Part shown: piece after piece, positions 37,423-46,194 of the stretch
Layout: every line of letters begins with the position of its first letter
Numbering within the stretch: the stretch's first letter is position 1
Source: Polynucleobacter meluiroseus
GTDB taxonomy: Bacteria > Pseudomonadota > Gammaproteobacteria > Burkholderiales > Burkholderiaceae
Assembly (NCBI GenBank): GCA_945947155.1
Contig: CAMEXM010000005.1
Location: 1 to 53,565, forward strand
DNA: 53,565 nucleotides
Reading direction: 5' to 3'
Notes under the pieces: generated by a model
Database searches by the model: none
The model's input: only the letters and a program-made list of their open reading frames with translations
Told to the model about the DNA's origin: nothing
Made by a program: the position numbers and the translations under genes

Positions 37423-37989
37423 ATGACTATTAAATCCGACCACTGGATACGCCGCATGGCTGAGCAGGGCATGATCAGCCCGTTTGAGCCTGGCCAAATC
37501 CGCCAAGACGCCACTGGACAAAAAATCGTGAGCTACGGTACCTCGAGCTACGGTTATGACATTCGCTGTGCGAACGAATTCAAGATCTTCACGAATATCA
37601 ATAGCACGATTGTGGACCCTAAGCATTTCGATGAAAAATCCTTTGTGGATTTTCACGGGGACGTATGCATTATTCCGCCAAACTCCTTTGCATTGGCGCG
37701 CACGGTGGAATACTTCAAGATCCCACGCAGTGTTCTGACGATTTGCGTTGGCAAGAGCACCTATGCGCGTTGCGGCATTATTGTCAACGTTACGCCATTT
37801 GAACCCGAGTGGGAAGGGTATGTCACCCTCGAGTTTTCAAACACTACGCCATTACCAGCAAAAATTTATGCAGGCGAGGGATGTGCTCAAGTCCTCTTTT
37901 TTGAAAGCGATGAAGTTTGCGGCACCTCGTATAAGGACCGCGGCGGCAAGTACCAAGGGCAGCAGGGCGTTACGCTACCTAAGACCTAA
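37423..37989 (+). CDS. dcd: dCTP deaminase
   Basis: A 188-residue trimeric deaminase that makes dUTP from dCTP for thymidylate synthesis. Family motifs include [16 protein letters not shown] near residues 43-58, the catalytic and substrate segments [28 protein letters not shown] near residues 108-135 and the C-terminal [17 protein letters not shown], which closes on the nucleotide. The length is normal. It precedes the Orn/Lys/Arg decarboxylase by 29 bases, probably on the same transcript. Confidence 0.96.
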   Translation: MTIKSDHWIRRMAEQGMISPFEPGQIRQDATGQKIVSYGTSSYGYDIRCANEFKIFTNINSTIVDPKHFDEKSFVDFHGDVCIIPPNSFALARTVEYFKIPRSVLTICVGKSTYARCGIIVNVTPFEPEWEGYVTLEFSNTTPLPAKIYAGEGCAQVLFFESDEVCGTSYKDRGGKYQGQQGVTLPKT

Positions 37990-38018
37990 TTGCATCAGGC
38001 AATTTTCCAAAGGCACAC

Positions 38019-40274
38019 ATGAAATTTCGTTTCCCAATCATCATTATTGATGAGGACTTTCGCTCTGAAAATATTTCAGGCTCCGGTATCCGCGACCTGG
38101 CTTTAGCCATCGAAGGTGAGGGCATCGAGGTGATTGGCCTAACCAGCTATGGCGACTTAACATCATTTGCGCAGCAAGCCTCGCGCGCCTCTTGTTTTGT
38201 CTTATCGATTGACGATGAAGAATTCATTAGCGATACCGAAGACAATGATTTGCCCGCTTTAAATAACCTGCGCGCTTTTGTTGCCGAAGTACGTAAGCGC
38301 AATGAAGATATTCCGATTTTCTTATATGGCGAGACCCGTACCTCACGCCATATGCCCAATGATATTTTGCGCGAGTTGCACGGCTTCATCCACATGAACG
38401 AAGACACTCCGGAGTTTGTAGCGCGCCACATCATCCGTGAAGCGAAGGTATACCTCGACTCATTGGCACCCCCCTTCTTTCGTGCCCTGACGCATTACGC
38501 CTCTGAAGGCTCGTATTCATGGCATTGCCCAGGCCACTCGGGTGGTGTTGCCTTCCTCAAAAGCCCAGTAGGCCGAATGTTCCATCAATTCTTTGGTGAG
38601 AATATGTTGCGTGCCGACGTCTGTAATGCGGTTGAAGAGTTAGGTCAGTTGCTCGACCACACCGGCCCAGTTCTGGCCAGCGAACGCAATGCCGCGCGGA
38701 TCTTTAATGCCGATCACTTGTTTTTTGTCACCAATGGCACATCCACTTCCAATAAGATTGTTTGGCACTCCACAGTTGCCCCGGGCGACATTGTTTTGGT
38801 TGATCGCAATTGCCATAAATCGGTGATTCATTCCATCACGATGATGGGCGCGATTCCGATTTTCTTGATGCCAACACGCAACCACTTAGGCATCATTGGC
38901 CCCATTCCGAAAGAAGAGTTCGAGTGGGCTAATATCAAAAAGAAAATTGATGCCAACCCCTTTATTAAAGATAAAAACGCCATACCCCGCGTGATGACGC
39001 TGACGCAAAGTACCTACGACGGCATCATCTACAACGTCGAAATGATTAAAGAAATGCTCGACGGCAAGGTTGATTCATTGCATTTCGATGAGGCATGGTT
39101 ACCGCATGCAGCCTTCCACCCATTTTATAAAGACATGCATGCAATTGGCGCTGATCGTAAGCGTACTAAGAAAAGCTTGATGTTTGCTACCCAATCCACC
39201 CACAAACTGTTGGCTGGCTTATCGCAAGCATCGCAAGTTTTGGTGCAAGATGCGGATGAGCATAAATTGGATCGCGATTGCTTTAATGAGGCGTATTTGA
39301 TGCACACCTCCACTAGCCCACAGTACGCCATCATTGCGTCTTGTGACGTATCGGCTGCGATGATGGAAGCCCCGGGTGGAACTACCTTAGTCGAGGAGTC
39401 GATTGCCGAGGCGATGGATTTCCGTAGGGCCATGCGCGAGGTGGATGAACAGTTTGGCGCTGACTGGTGGTTTAAGGTATGGGGCCCAGATCATTTGACC
39501 GAAGACGGCATTGGTGAGCGCAGTGATTGGGTATTAGAACCCAATGCCAGCTGGCATGATTTTGGAAAGCTAGCGAACGACTTCAATATGCTCGATCCCA
39601 TCAAGGCAACTATTGTTACTCCTGGCCTTGACATTGAAGGGAACTTTGGCGCAACCGGCATACCAGCCAGCATCGTCACCAAGTATTTGGCCGAGCACGG
39701 CATTATTGTTGAAAAATGCGGGCTCTATTCCTTCTTCATCATGTTCACGATTGGCATTACCAAGGGCCGCTGGAATACCTTGGTAACCGAGTTGCAGCAG
39801 TTTAAAGATCACTTTGATAAAAATGCCCCGCTCTGGAAAGTGTTGCCCGAGTTTGTGGCAAAGCACCCTCGATATGAGCGGGTTGGCTTGAATGATATTT
39901 GCCAACAAATTCATGCCTTCTACAAAGGCCGTGATGTTGCGCGCATGACAACGGAGATGTATACCTCCGACATGGTACCGGCGATGATGCCCTCGGATGC
40001 ATGGGCGCAAATGGCCCATAAAAAAGTCGATCGCGTGCCATTGGATCAGTTAGAGGGACGTGTTACCGCCATGCTGGTGACGCCGTATCCGCCCGGCATT
40101 CCATTACTTATTCCAGGCGAGCGTTTCAATAAACGCATCGTCGACTATCTGTACTTTGCTCGCGACTTTAATGCGCAGTTTCCTGGCTTTGAGACCGACA
40201 TCCATGGTTTAGTAAAAACCGAGGTGGATGGACGTAGCGAATACTACGTCGATTGCGTGCGCTCAGAAAAATAA
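38019..40274 (+). CDS. Orn/Lys/Arg decarboxylase, class I (AdiA/LdcC type)
   Basis: A 751-residue PLP enzyme. The N-terminal ~125 residues form a receiver-like wing domain (IIIIDEDFRSENISGSGIRD). The PLP core follows, with YSWHCPGHSGG near residue 165, HKSVIHSITM, DEAWLPHA and the Schiff-base lysine Lys396 in STHKLLAGLSQAS. The C-terminal domain holds PPGIPLLIPGE. Length is nearer biodegradative arginine decarboxylase AdiA (755) than CadA (715), but the substrate (arginine, lysine or ornithine) cannot be settled by eye. It would consume protons or make polyamine precursors. It ends two bases before the end of dctM on the other strand. Confidence 0.88.
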   Translation: MKFRFPIIIIDEDFRSENISGSGIRDLALAIEGEGIEVIGLTSYGDLTSFAQQASRASCFVLSIDDEEFISDTEDNDLPALNNLRAFVAEVRKRNEDIPIFLYGETRTSRHMPNDILRELHGFIHMNEDTPEFVARHIIREAKVYLDSLAPPFFRALTHYASEGSYSWHCPGHSGGVAFLKSPVGRMFHQFFGENMLRADVCNAVEELGQLLDHTGPVLASERNAARIFNADHLFFVTNGTSTSNKIVWHSTVAPGDIVLVDRNCHKSVIHSITMMGAIPIFLMPTRNHLGIIGPIPKEEFEWANIKKKIDANPFIKDKNAIPRVMTLTQSTYDGIIYNVEMIKEMLDGKVDSLHFDEAWLPHAAFHPFYKDMHAIGADRKRTKKSLMFATQSTHKLLAGLSQASQVLVQDADEHKLDRDCFNEAYLMHTSTSPQYAIIASCDVSAAMMEAPGGTTLVEESIAEAMDFRRAMREVDEQFGADWWFKVWGPDHLTEDGIGERSDWVLEPNASWHDFGKLANDFNMLDPIKATIVTPGLDIEGNFGATGIPASIVTKYLAEHGIIVEKCGLYSFFIMFTIGITKGRWNTLVTELQQFKDHFDKNAPLWKVLPEFVAKHPRYERVGLNDICQQIHAFYKGRDVARMTTEMYTSDMVPAMMPSDAWAQMAHKKVDRVPLDQLEGRVTAMLVTPYPPGIPLLIPGERFNKRIVDYLYFARDFNAQFPGFETDIHGLVKTEVDGRSEYYVDCVRSEK

Positions 40275-40276
40275 GA

Positions 40277-41809
40277 TTATCGACTGGGTTTTTCAAGCTC
40301 AAAACGAACTGGCACATCCTCATCCGCTTTAGGTGGGGACTTGTCTCCCTCTCCGCTTTGCCCGCTTGTAAAGTCAAATTCTTGGCTCATCGCAGTTGGC
40401 GCAGGCTTATCCAAGAAAGTAGTGACCATTGCCGGAAAGGCAATCACGAGACCAACCATAATGAGTTGCAAGCCAACCCACGGTAGAGCGCCCCAGTAGA
40501 TGTCACTGCTCTTAACTTCTTTGGGAGCAACCCCGCGCAGATAAAAGAGGGCAAAACCAAAAGGCGGGTGCATAAACGAGGTTTGCATATTGACGCATAG
40601 CATGACGCCAAACCACACTAGGGCTGCGTTGCCAGCAGCCTGCAAATTGCCACCCATGGCTTCGAGCAAAACCGGCGCAAGCATTTTTTCAGCAACGGGC
40701 GCTAGTAATGGAACGATGATGAAGGCAATCTCAAAGAAGTCCAAAAAGAAGGCCAAGAAAAAGACCAAGATATTTACCACAATCAAAAAGCCAATCCAGC
40801 CCCCGGGGATATTGGCAAAGAGGTGTTCTACCCACGCGCCGCCATCGACTCCCTGAAAAACCACCGAGAAGCAGGTGGAGCCAATTAAGATAAAGATCAC
40901 CATGGATGTCAGGCGCATGGTGTTTTGATAGGACTCGGTAATTTGTTTTTTGAGATTAGTAATTTTTGCGCGCCGCAGCCAAGCCAGTAGCAGAGCCCCC
41001 ATCGCCCCCATTGCGCCTGACTCGGTCGGGGTGGCAATGCCGAGCAAAATGGTACCCAAGACGAGAAAGATCAAAAAGGCAGATGGAATAATGCCCAGCA
41101 GGCATTTTTTCCACAGCACCCAGCCCCTGGTCCGCACGTCACTGATGGGCGCTGCCGGAAGCCAATCTGGTTTAAGGTGAGTGAGTACAAAGGTATACAG
41201 CGCAAAAAGCCCAATCTGAATCAAGGATGGCCCCCAGGCGCCTAAGTACATGCTGCCGACATCAGCACTGCCGGTTTGCGTTTTGAGTTGATCGGCAAGC
41301 ACAATCAAGACGAGGGAGGGCGGTACCAGTTGGGTAATCGTCCCAGAGGCGGCTAATACGCCAGTGGCGTAGCGCATGTTGTAGCCATGGCGGATCATGA
41401 TCGGCAAGGAGATCATGGCCATCGCAATCACTTGCGCTGCGACGGTTCCGGTAATCGCACCCAATACAAAGCCGACAATGATCACCGAATATCCTAATCC
41501 GCCTCGGATGCGCCCAAACAGCTGACTCATCGACTCGAGCATTTCTTCAGCAAGGCCGCAGCGCTCTAAAATGGCGCCCATAAAGGTGAAGAAAGGGATA
41601 GCTAGCAATAAGTCGTTTGCTAAAACGCCACCAAAAATACGCTGCGGTATGGCTTGCAGAAAGACGAGATCAAAAAAACCTTGGCTAATGGCAATTGCGC
41701 CAAAGAAAAGTCCGGCAGCCATCAAGGAAAATGCCACTGGAAAGCCGACCAACATAAATACAATAAGGCCAGCAAACATCAGAGGCGGCATCCACTCTAG
41801 CGGAATCAT
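40277..41809 (-). CDS. dctM: TRAP transporter large permease subunit (DctM)
   Basis: A 510-residue membrane protein with about 12-14 helices. The DctM family is shown by FPVAFSLMAAGLFFGA, AIPFFTFMGAILERCGLAEEML, RIRGGLGYSVIIVG and PTESGAMGAMGALLLAWL. It is longer than typical DctM (~430), with an extra central segment and a polar C-terminal tail of about 40 residues, as seen in the long DctM subgroup. It imports organic acids using the sodium or proton gradient and needs DctQ and a periplasmic DctP. The start overlaps dctQ by 4 bases. No dctP lies next to it. Confidence 0.92.
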   Translation of the reverse strand: MIPLEWMPPLMFAGLIVFMLVGFPVAFSLMAAGLFFGAIAISQGFFDLVFLQAIPQRIFGGVLANDLLLAIPFFTFMGAILERCGLAEEMLESMSQLFGRIRGGLGYSVIIVGFVLGAITGTVAAQVIAMAMISLPIMIRHGYNMRYATGVLAASGTITQLVPPSLVLIVLADQLKTQTGSADVGSMYLGAWGPSLIQIGLFALYTFVLTHLKPDWLPAAPISDVRTRGWVLWKKCLLGIIPSAFLIFLVLGTILLGIATPTESGAMGAMGALLLAWLRRAKITNLKKQITESYQNTMRLTSMVIFILIGSTCFSVVFQGVDGGAWVEHLFANIPGGWIGFLIVVNILVFFLAFFLDFFEIAFIIVPLLAPVAEKMLAPVLLEAMGGNLQAAGNAALVWFGVMLCVNMQTSFMHPPFGFALFYLRGVAPKEVKSSDIYWGALPWVGLQLIMVGLVIAFPAMVTTFLDKPAPTAMSQEFDFTSGQSGEGDKSPPKADEDVPVRFELEKPSR

Positions 41810-42357
41810 TGTTTCGGCTTTTCGTAAGCAGTAATGGCAGGAGCACCCAGTGCATTAGCTTGCAGTAAAGCAATGCGTTTGATGATTTCTGAGAGGCCTT
41901 GTAAGCACAGCATGAAAAAACTCAGCGGCACGACAAACTTAATCGGGTAGCGCAAGAGCCCACCCGAATTAATCGAATGCTCGAGGGATAGGAATGAAGG
42001 GTAAAACAGGGAAGTCCAGGACAGCCAAGTAAACAGGATGCAGGCCGGCATCAAAAAGAGGCTCAAACCAAATAGATCAACCCAGATGCGGCCGCGCTCT
42101 GAGAGCCGAGCGTAAATCAGGTCAACTCGGACATGCTCGTTGCGCTTGAGGGTATAGGAGGCGCCGAGCATGACGGCTGCGGCAAATAAATACCATTGCA
42201 ATTCCAAAGGCCAGTTATCGCTGAGATCAAAGCCGTAGCGCATGATCGCATTGGCTGCTGAAATAACACACGATAGCAAAATGAAGATGCTCGCAGCCTT
42301 CCCAAACCACGCATTGATGCTATCGATACTGGATGCGATGCGCTGCCAGAAGGCCAT
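41806..42357 (-). CDS. dctQ: TRAP transporter small permease subunit (DctQ)
   Basis: A 183-residue protein with four membrane helices. It starts MAFWQRIASSIDSINAWFGK and shows NWPLELQWYLFAAAVMLGASYTLKRNEHVRVDLIYARLS, typical of DctQ, whose role is to support the large permease DctM. ATG 42357 is chosen because it has AGGAA at good spacing; the longer frame from 42408 runs into argH. It follows argH by 25 bases and may be read from that transcript. A 4-base overlap couples it to dctM. Confidence 0.9.
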   Translation of the reverse strand: MAFWQRIASSIDSINAWFGKAASIFILLSCVISAANAIMRYGFDLSDNWPLELQWYLFAAAVMLGASYTLKRNEHVRVDLIYARLSERGRIWVDLFGLSLFLMPACILFTWLSWTSLFYPSFLSLEHSINSGGLLRYPIKFVVPLSFFMLCLQGLSEIIKRIALLQANALGAPAITAYEKPKQ

Positions 42358-42382
42358 CACCGTTCCTAAAGAAGGGGAATGG

Positions 42383-43807
42383 TTAGACCTTGAGTTCGGC
42401 TCGGCCACGTTGAACAGCCGCCAACACTTGTTGTGGTGCAGTACCGCCAGAGTGCTGACGCGACTGTACCGATCCGGTGACGGTCAATAAGGGAAATACA
42501 TCCTCGCTGATGAGTTCAGGCCTAGCATCTAAACCGCAGGCAAGGCGTAGCTCCGCTAGGTTTAGATCAGTAAGGGTACATTTGCGACCAACGCAGGCTT
42601 TGACAGCATGGGCTACCGCCTCATGCGCATCCCGAAACGCCAGGCCCTTTTTGACTAAGTAGTCGGCTAAGTCAGTGGCAGTGGCAAAACCTTCTTCAGC
42701 CGCCGCTTGCATCACTGCCTTTTGAACTGCAATGTGCGGAATCATGTCCGCAAAAATACGCAAGGTATCTTGGACGGTATCGACCGCATCGAACAAGGGT
42801 TCTTTATCTTCTTGATTGTCTTTGTTGTAAGCCAAGGGTTGGCTTTTCATGAGGGTCAGCAAAGCAATCAAATCGCCATATACCCGACCCGTTTTGCCAC
42901 GGGCAAGCTCGGGCACATCGGGATTTTTCTTTTGCGGCATGATCGAGCTACCCGTACAGAACCGGTCTGGCAAGTCAATGAAACCAAAACGCGGGCTAAG
43001 CCACAAGATTAGTTCTTCCGATAGGCGCGAGATGTGCATCATCAGCGTCGCCGAAAAGGCGCAAAACTCAATGGCAAAATCGCGATCCGATACGGCATCC
43101 AAGGAGTTGGTGCAGATGCCATCAAAGCCTAGCTTCTGCGCTACCCACTCGCGGTCAATTGGGTAGCTGGTTCCAGCCAGAGCGGCAGCACCGAGCGGCA
43201 GGCGATTCATGCGCTTGCGGCAATCGGCTAGGCGGCTGGCATCGCGGCTAAACATTTCAAAATAGGCCATCAGGTGATGACCAAAGGTGATCGGCTGCGC
43301 CACTTGCAAATGGGTGTGACCCGGCATGATGGTGGCTGCATGCGTCTCTGCGAGATTTAATAGGGCAGAACGCAATGCAGTTAAGGAAACCTGAATGCCA
43401 TCGATGTTGCTACGTAGCCATAAACGCAAGTCGGTGGCCACTTGGTCGTTGCGTGAGCGGCCAGTGTGAAGGCGCTTACCCGCATCGCCAATTAAGGCGG
43501 TCAGGCGTGCTTCGATATTGAGGTGAACATCCTCGAGTGCCAGCTGCCACTCAAACTGCCCGGCTTCGATTTCCCCTTTGATTTGCGCCATTCCCTTTTG
43601 AATGTCCGCTAAATCGGAGGCGCTAATGATTTTTTGGGTAGCCAGCATTTCGGCGTGGGCCAATGAACCCTCGATATCGACCAGGGCAAAGCGGTGGTCA
43701 AACCCAATGGAGGCGGTATAGCGCTGGACCAGTTCATCGACCGGCTCGGCAAAGCGCGCCGACCATGCTTGGGCCTTATTGGCCAGGGAATTTTTAGAGG
43801 AGCTCAT
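42383..43807 (-). CDS. argH: Argininosuccinate lyase
   Basis: A 474-residue lyase of the fumarase superfamily that splits argininosuccinate into arginine and fumarate. Motifs are [19 protein letters not shown] near residues 115-133, [19 protein letters not shown] and the signature [20 protein letters not shown] near residues 285-305. Length is slightly above E. coli (457), mainly at the N-terminus. It diverges from hemC with 42 bases between starts, so promoters overlap. Confidence 0.97.
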   Translation of the reverse strand: MSSSKNSLANKAQAWSARFAEPVDELVQRYTASIGFDHRFALVDIEGSLAHAEMLATQKIISASDLADIQKGMAQIKGEIEAGQFEWQLALEDVHLNIEARLTALIGDAGKRLHTGRSRNDQVATDLRLWLRSNIDGIQVSLTALRSALLNLAETHAATIMPGHTHLQVAQPITFGHHLMAYFEMFSRDASRLADCRKRMNRLPLGAAALAGTSYPIDREWVAQKLGFDGICTNSLDAVSDRDFAIEFCAFSATLMMHISRLSEELILWLSPRFGFIDLPDRFCTGSSIMPQKKNPDVPELARGKTGRVYGDLIALLTLMKSQPLAYNKDNQEDKEPLFDAVDTVQDTLRIFADMIPHIAVQKAVMQAAAEEGFATATDLADYLVKKGLAFRDAHEAVAHAVKACVGRKCTLTDLNLAELRLACGLDARPELISEDVFPLLTVTGSVQSRQHSGGTAPQQVLAAVQRGRAELKV

Positions 43808-43849
43808 AAAGGCAGTATATTGGTGTCAGTCATCTCTATTTTAAATGTT

Positions 43850-44806
43850 ATGTCCCAACACTCGAATTCCACCCCTTTCCCCCTCGCCCCAGCGCGTTTA
43901 GTCATTGCCTCCCGAGAAAGCCGCCTCGCCATGTGGCAGGCCGAGCACCTACGTGATTGCCTAAAAGGCCTTTATCCCGACTGCCAGGTCGAGATTTTAG
44001 GAATGACCACCCGCGGTGACCAAATTTTGGACCGTGCGCTATCTAAAGTAGGCGGTAAAGGTCTATTTGTAAAAGAGCTGGAAACTGCTTTAGCGGATGG
44101 ACGAGCCGATTTGGCGGTCCATTCCCTCAAAGATATGCCGATGGACATGCCAGACGGCTTTGCTTTAACTTGCGTCATGAGCCGTGAAGATGCGCGCGAC
44201 GCCTTTGTGTCCAAGGATTTTGCTTCACTGGATGAGTTGCCACAGGGGGCAGTTGTCGGTACATCAAGCCTGCGCCGTGAGGCTATCCTGCGCAAGCATT
44301 TCCCCCACCTGCAGATTCAACCCTTGCGCGGCAACTTAGATACCCGGATGGGCAAATTAGACCGCGGTGAATACCAAGCCATTATTTTGGCCGCTGCTGG
44401 TCTAAAGCGCCTTGGCCTGGCCAGTCGCATCAAAGCCTTTTTACCACTCGACCCCTACACGCCGGCAGCGGGTCAAGGCGCCCTCGGCATTGAAACCCTC
44501 AGTTATCGGGCAGATATGCATGCCTGGCTCGCGCCACTCAATGACCTGCCTACCTTACTTGCCGTCACGGCAGAGCGGATGGTGTCGCGGCAGTTGGGTG
44601 GGTCTTGTGAAGTTCCGCTGGCAGCCCATGGCGAGTGGAATGGCTCTCAATTGGGCATTCGTTCCTTTGTGGCGAGCGTGGACGGCACTCAGATTTGTTT
44701 AGCCAGTGCTGCAGGGGCGATTAAGACGGTTGCCGATGCAGAAGCCCTAGGGCTATCTGTGGCGCAGGACCTAATGTCCCAAGGCGCGAGCGCTTTACTG
44801 CCGTAA
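43850..44806 (+). CDS. hemC: Porphobilinogen deaminase (hydroxymethylbilane synthase)
   Basis: A 318-residue enzyme that joins four porphobilinogens into hydroxymethylbilane. The dipyrromethane cofactor is attached to Cys253 in [12 protein letters not shown]. Further motifs are [34 protein letters not shown] [30 protein letters not shown] and [13 protein letters not shown]. The ATG at 43850 gives [14 protein letters not shown]; a longer frame would overlap the divergent argH. hemD follows after 5 bases. Confidence 0.97.
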   Translation: MSQHSNSTPFPLAPARLVIASRESRLAMWQAEHLRDCLKGLYPDCQVEILGMTTRGDQILDRALSKVGGKGLFVKELETALADGRADLAVHSLKDMPMDMPDGFALTCVMSREDARDAFVSKDFASLDELPQGAVVGTSSLRREAILRKHFPHLQIQPLRGNLDTRMGKLDRGEYQAIILAAAGLKRLGLASRIKAFLPLDPYTPAAGQGALGIETLSYRADMHAWLAPLNDLPTLLAVTAERMVSRQLGGSCEVPLAAHGEWNGSQLGIRSFVASVDGTQICLASAAGAIKTVADAEALGLSVAQDLMSQGASALLP

Positions 44807-44811
44807 TCATC

Positions 44812-45669
44812 ATGAAATCCACTGCGCTGGTTGTCACTCGGCCAAGTGGTCAGGCAAGCGCCTTAATGGAGGCGCTCCAAGCAGCAATAGAAAGCATAGC
44901 TGCACGTAGCGGGCAGGATTGGCAAACGCCACAGATTCTTGCTCTGCCGCTCTTAACGATTGTTCCAAAATCCGATCCGAAGGTTGCTGCAACAATACGA
45001 ACAGCATTGCAGGCTGCCGACTTAGCGGTGTTTGTGAGTCCGAATGCCATCGAGTGCACCATGCGATTATTGGGCGACGATTGGCAGTCGATCGCACAGC
45101 GCCCGATTCCGATTGGGGTAGTAGGCCAAAGCAGTTACCATGCCCTCGAGCGCCACGGTATCGGCGCAGAAGTTAATTTACCAACCCCCATTTGGATGCC
45201 AAGTAATCCTGCGCAGTGGGATTCCGAAGGACTATGGGCTGCGATTCAAAACCGCTTTCCGAGCTGGGCAGGTCGACGGGTTGTGGTATTTCGGGGGGAT
45301 GGTGGTCGTGAGTGGCTAGCCGATCAAATGCAGTCGGTCGGAGCACAGGTCGAAGCGATTGCGGTGTACTCGCGGATACCCCTGAGTGAGTCTAGCCCAC
45401 AGTGGGAGAAGGTCCTCCATGCGAATACGGATGATGCCCTTTGGATCCTCACCTCATCGGAGGCGGTACGGCATTTAGGTACTGTTTTAAAGCAACAGGG
45501 ACGCCAAGATTATTTAGCTAGCGCAAGCGCCCTATGTCCACATCACAATATAGCCCGTAGTGCAAAAGAGATTGGTTTTGCGACGGTACTGGAGTGCCAC
45601 TCCGGTGATGCTGCCTTAGTCAGCGCGGCGATGACTTGGCTGGAGGCTGCGTCAAAAAAACCTCATTAA
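44812..45669 (+). CDS. hemD: Uroporphyrinogen-III synthase
   Basis: A 285-residue HemD that closes hydroxymethylbilane to uroporphyrinogen III. The family is poorly conserved. The visible landmarks are LVVTRPSGQASALMEAL at the N-terminus, DLAVFVSPNAIECTM near residues 73-87, VVGQSSYHALERHG and WILTSSEAVRHLG near residues 205-218. Its position after hemC supports the call. Its 3' end overlaps the end of ubiC by 50 bases in convergent orientation. Confidence 0.9.
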   Translation: MKSTALVVTRPSGQASALMEALQAAIESIAARSGQDWQTPQILALPLLTIVPKSDPKVAATIRTALQAADLAVFVSPNAIECTMRLLGDDWQSIAQRPIPIGVVGQSSYHALERHGIGAEVNLPTPIWMPSNPAQWDSEGLWAAIQNRFPSWAGRRVVVFRGDGGREWLADQMQSVGAQVEAIAVYSRIPLSESSPQWEKVLHANTDDALWILTSSEAVRHLGTVLKQQGRQDYLASASALCPHHNIARSAKEIGFATVLECHSGDAALVSAAMTWLEAASKKPH

Positions 45670-46192
45670 CCAATAAGGGATGGCCCTTTAAGTAATAGAG
45701 GGTTCTTCTGGCCCATGAGCCGCTCGGCATTTCAGGATAGCGGCGGTGACAGTCTTTCCATAAGGGATGGCGACGATCCAATTGAGTAATCTCGCGATGG
45801 GCTTTGAGCCGGTTGCGATTGCGGCCCTGAAACAAAACAGCGCCAAGCGGCTTTTTACCTAATTTCAGGATGGCATGATTGCTACCGCTTGCTGTGAATG
45901 TGGGGATGATGCTCCGTGCGATAACGATTGGCTGTTGGTCGATCAGTAAGAGGACTTCTCGAACACGGCAGCGTTTGGTTCGGCTATGAAAAAAGCGACT
46001 TTCGTCGCTATGGATGGTTTGAAGATGATCTGCTAATACCAGCACCTCGATGCGACTTTCAAAAGCCGCTTCGAGTTTGCGCGTTAAAGAGCCGGTATCA
46101 CGAAGCCACGTTTGCCACTGCCGCGGGGCAAGGTGAATTCCACCGGAACCGACTCGATTCCAAACAGAACGGAGGCGATTGCGGTGGAGCAT
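45620..46192 (-). CDS. ubiC: Chorismate-pyruvate lyase
   Basis: A 190-residue protein (E. coli UbiC 165) that makes 4-hydroxybenzoate and pyruvate from chorismate, the first step of ubiquinone synthesis. Family landmarks are APRQWQTWLRDTGSLTRKLEA, the central ARSIIPTF, LGKKPLGAVLF and the C-terminal SWARRTLYYLKGHPLLVNEVFL. It lies 2 bases downstream of rhlE on the same strand, and its 3' end overlaps hemD by 50 bases. The divergent N-terminus leaves the exact start open. Confidence 0.88.
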   Translation of the reverse strand: MLHRNRLRSVWNRVGSGGIHLAPRQWQTWLRDTGSLTRKLEAAFESRIEVLVLADHLQTIHSDESRFFHSRTKRCRVREVLLLIDQQPIVIARSIIPTFTASGSNHAILKLGKKPLGAVLFQGRNRNRLKAHREITQLDRRHPLWKDCHRRYPEMPSGSWARRTLYYLKGHPLLVNEVFLTQPPAKSSPR

Positions 46193-46194
46193 GC

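Noticed and set aside
43694-43849. Longer N-terminus for hemC
   Set aside because: It overlaps the divergent argH start; the known HemC start region begins at 43850.
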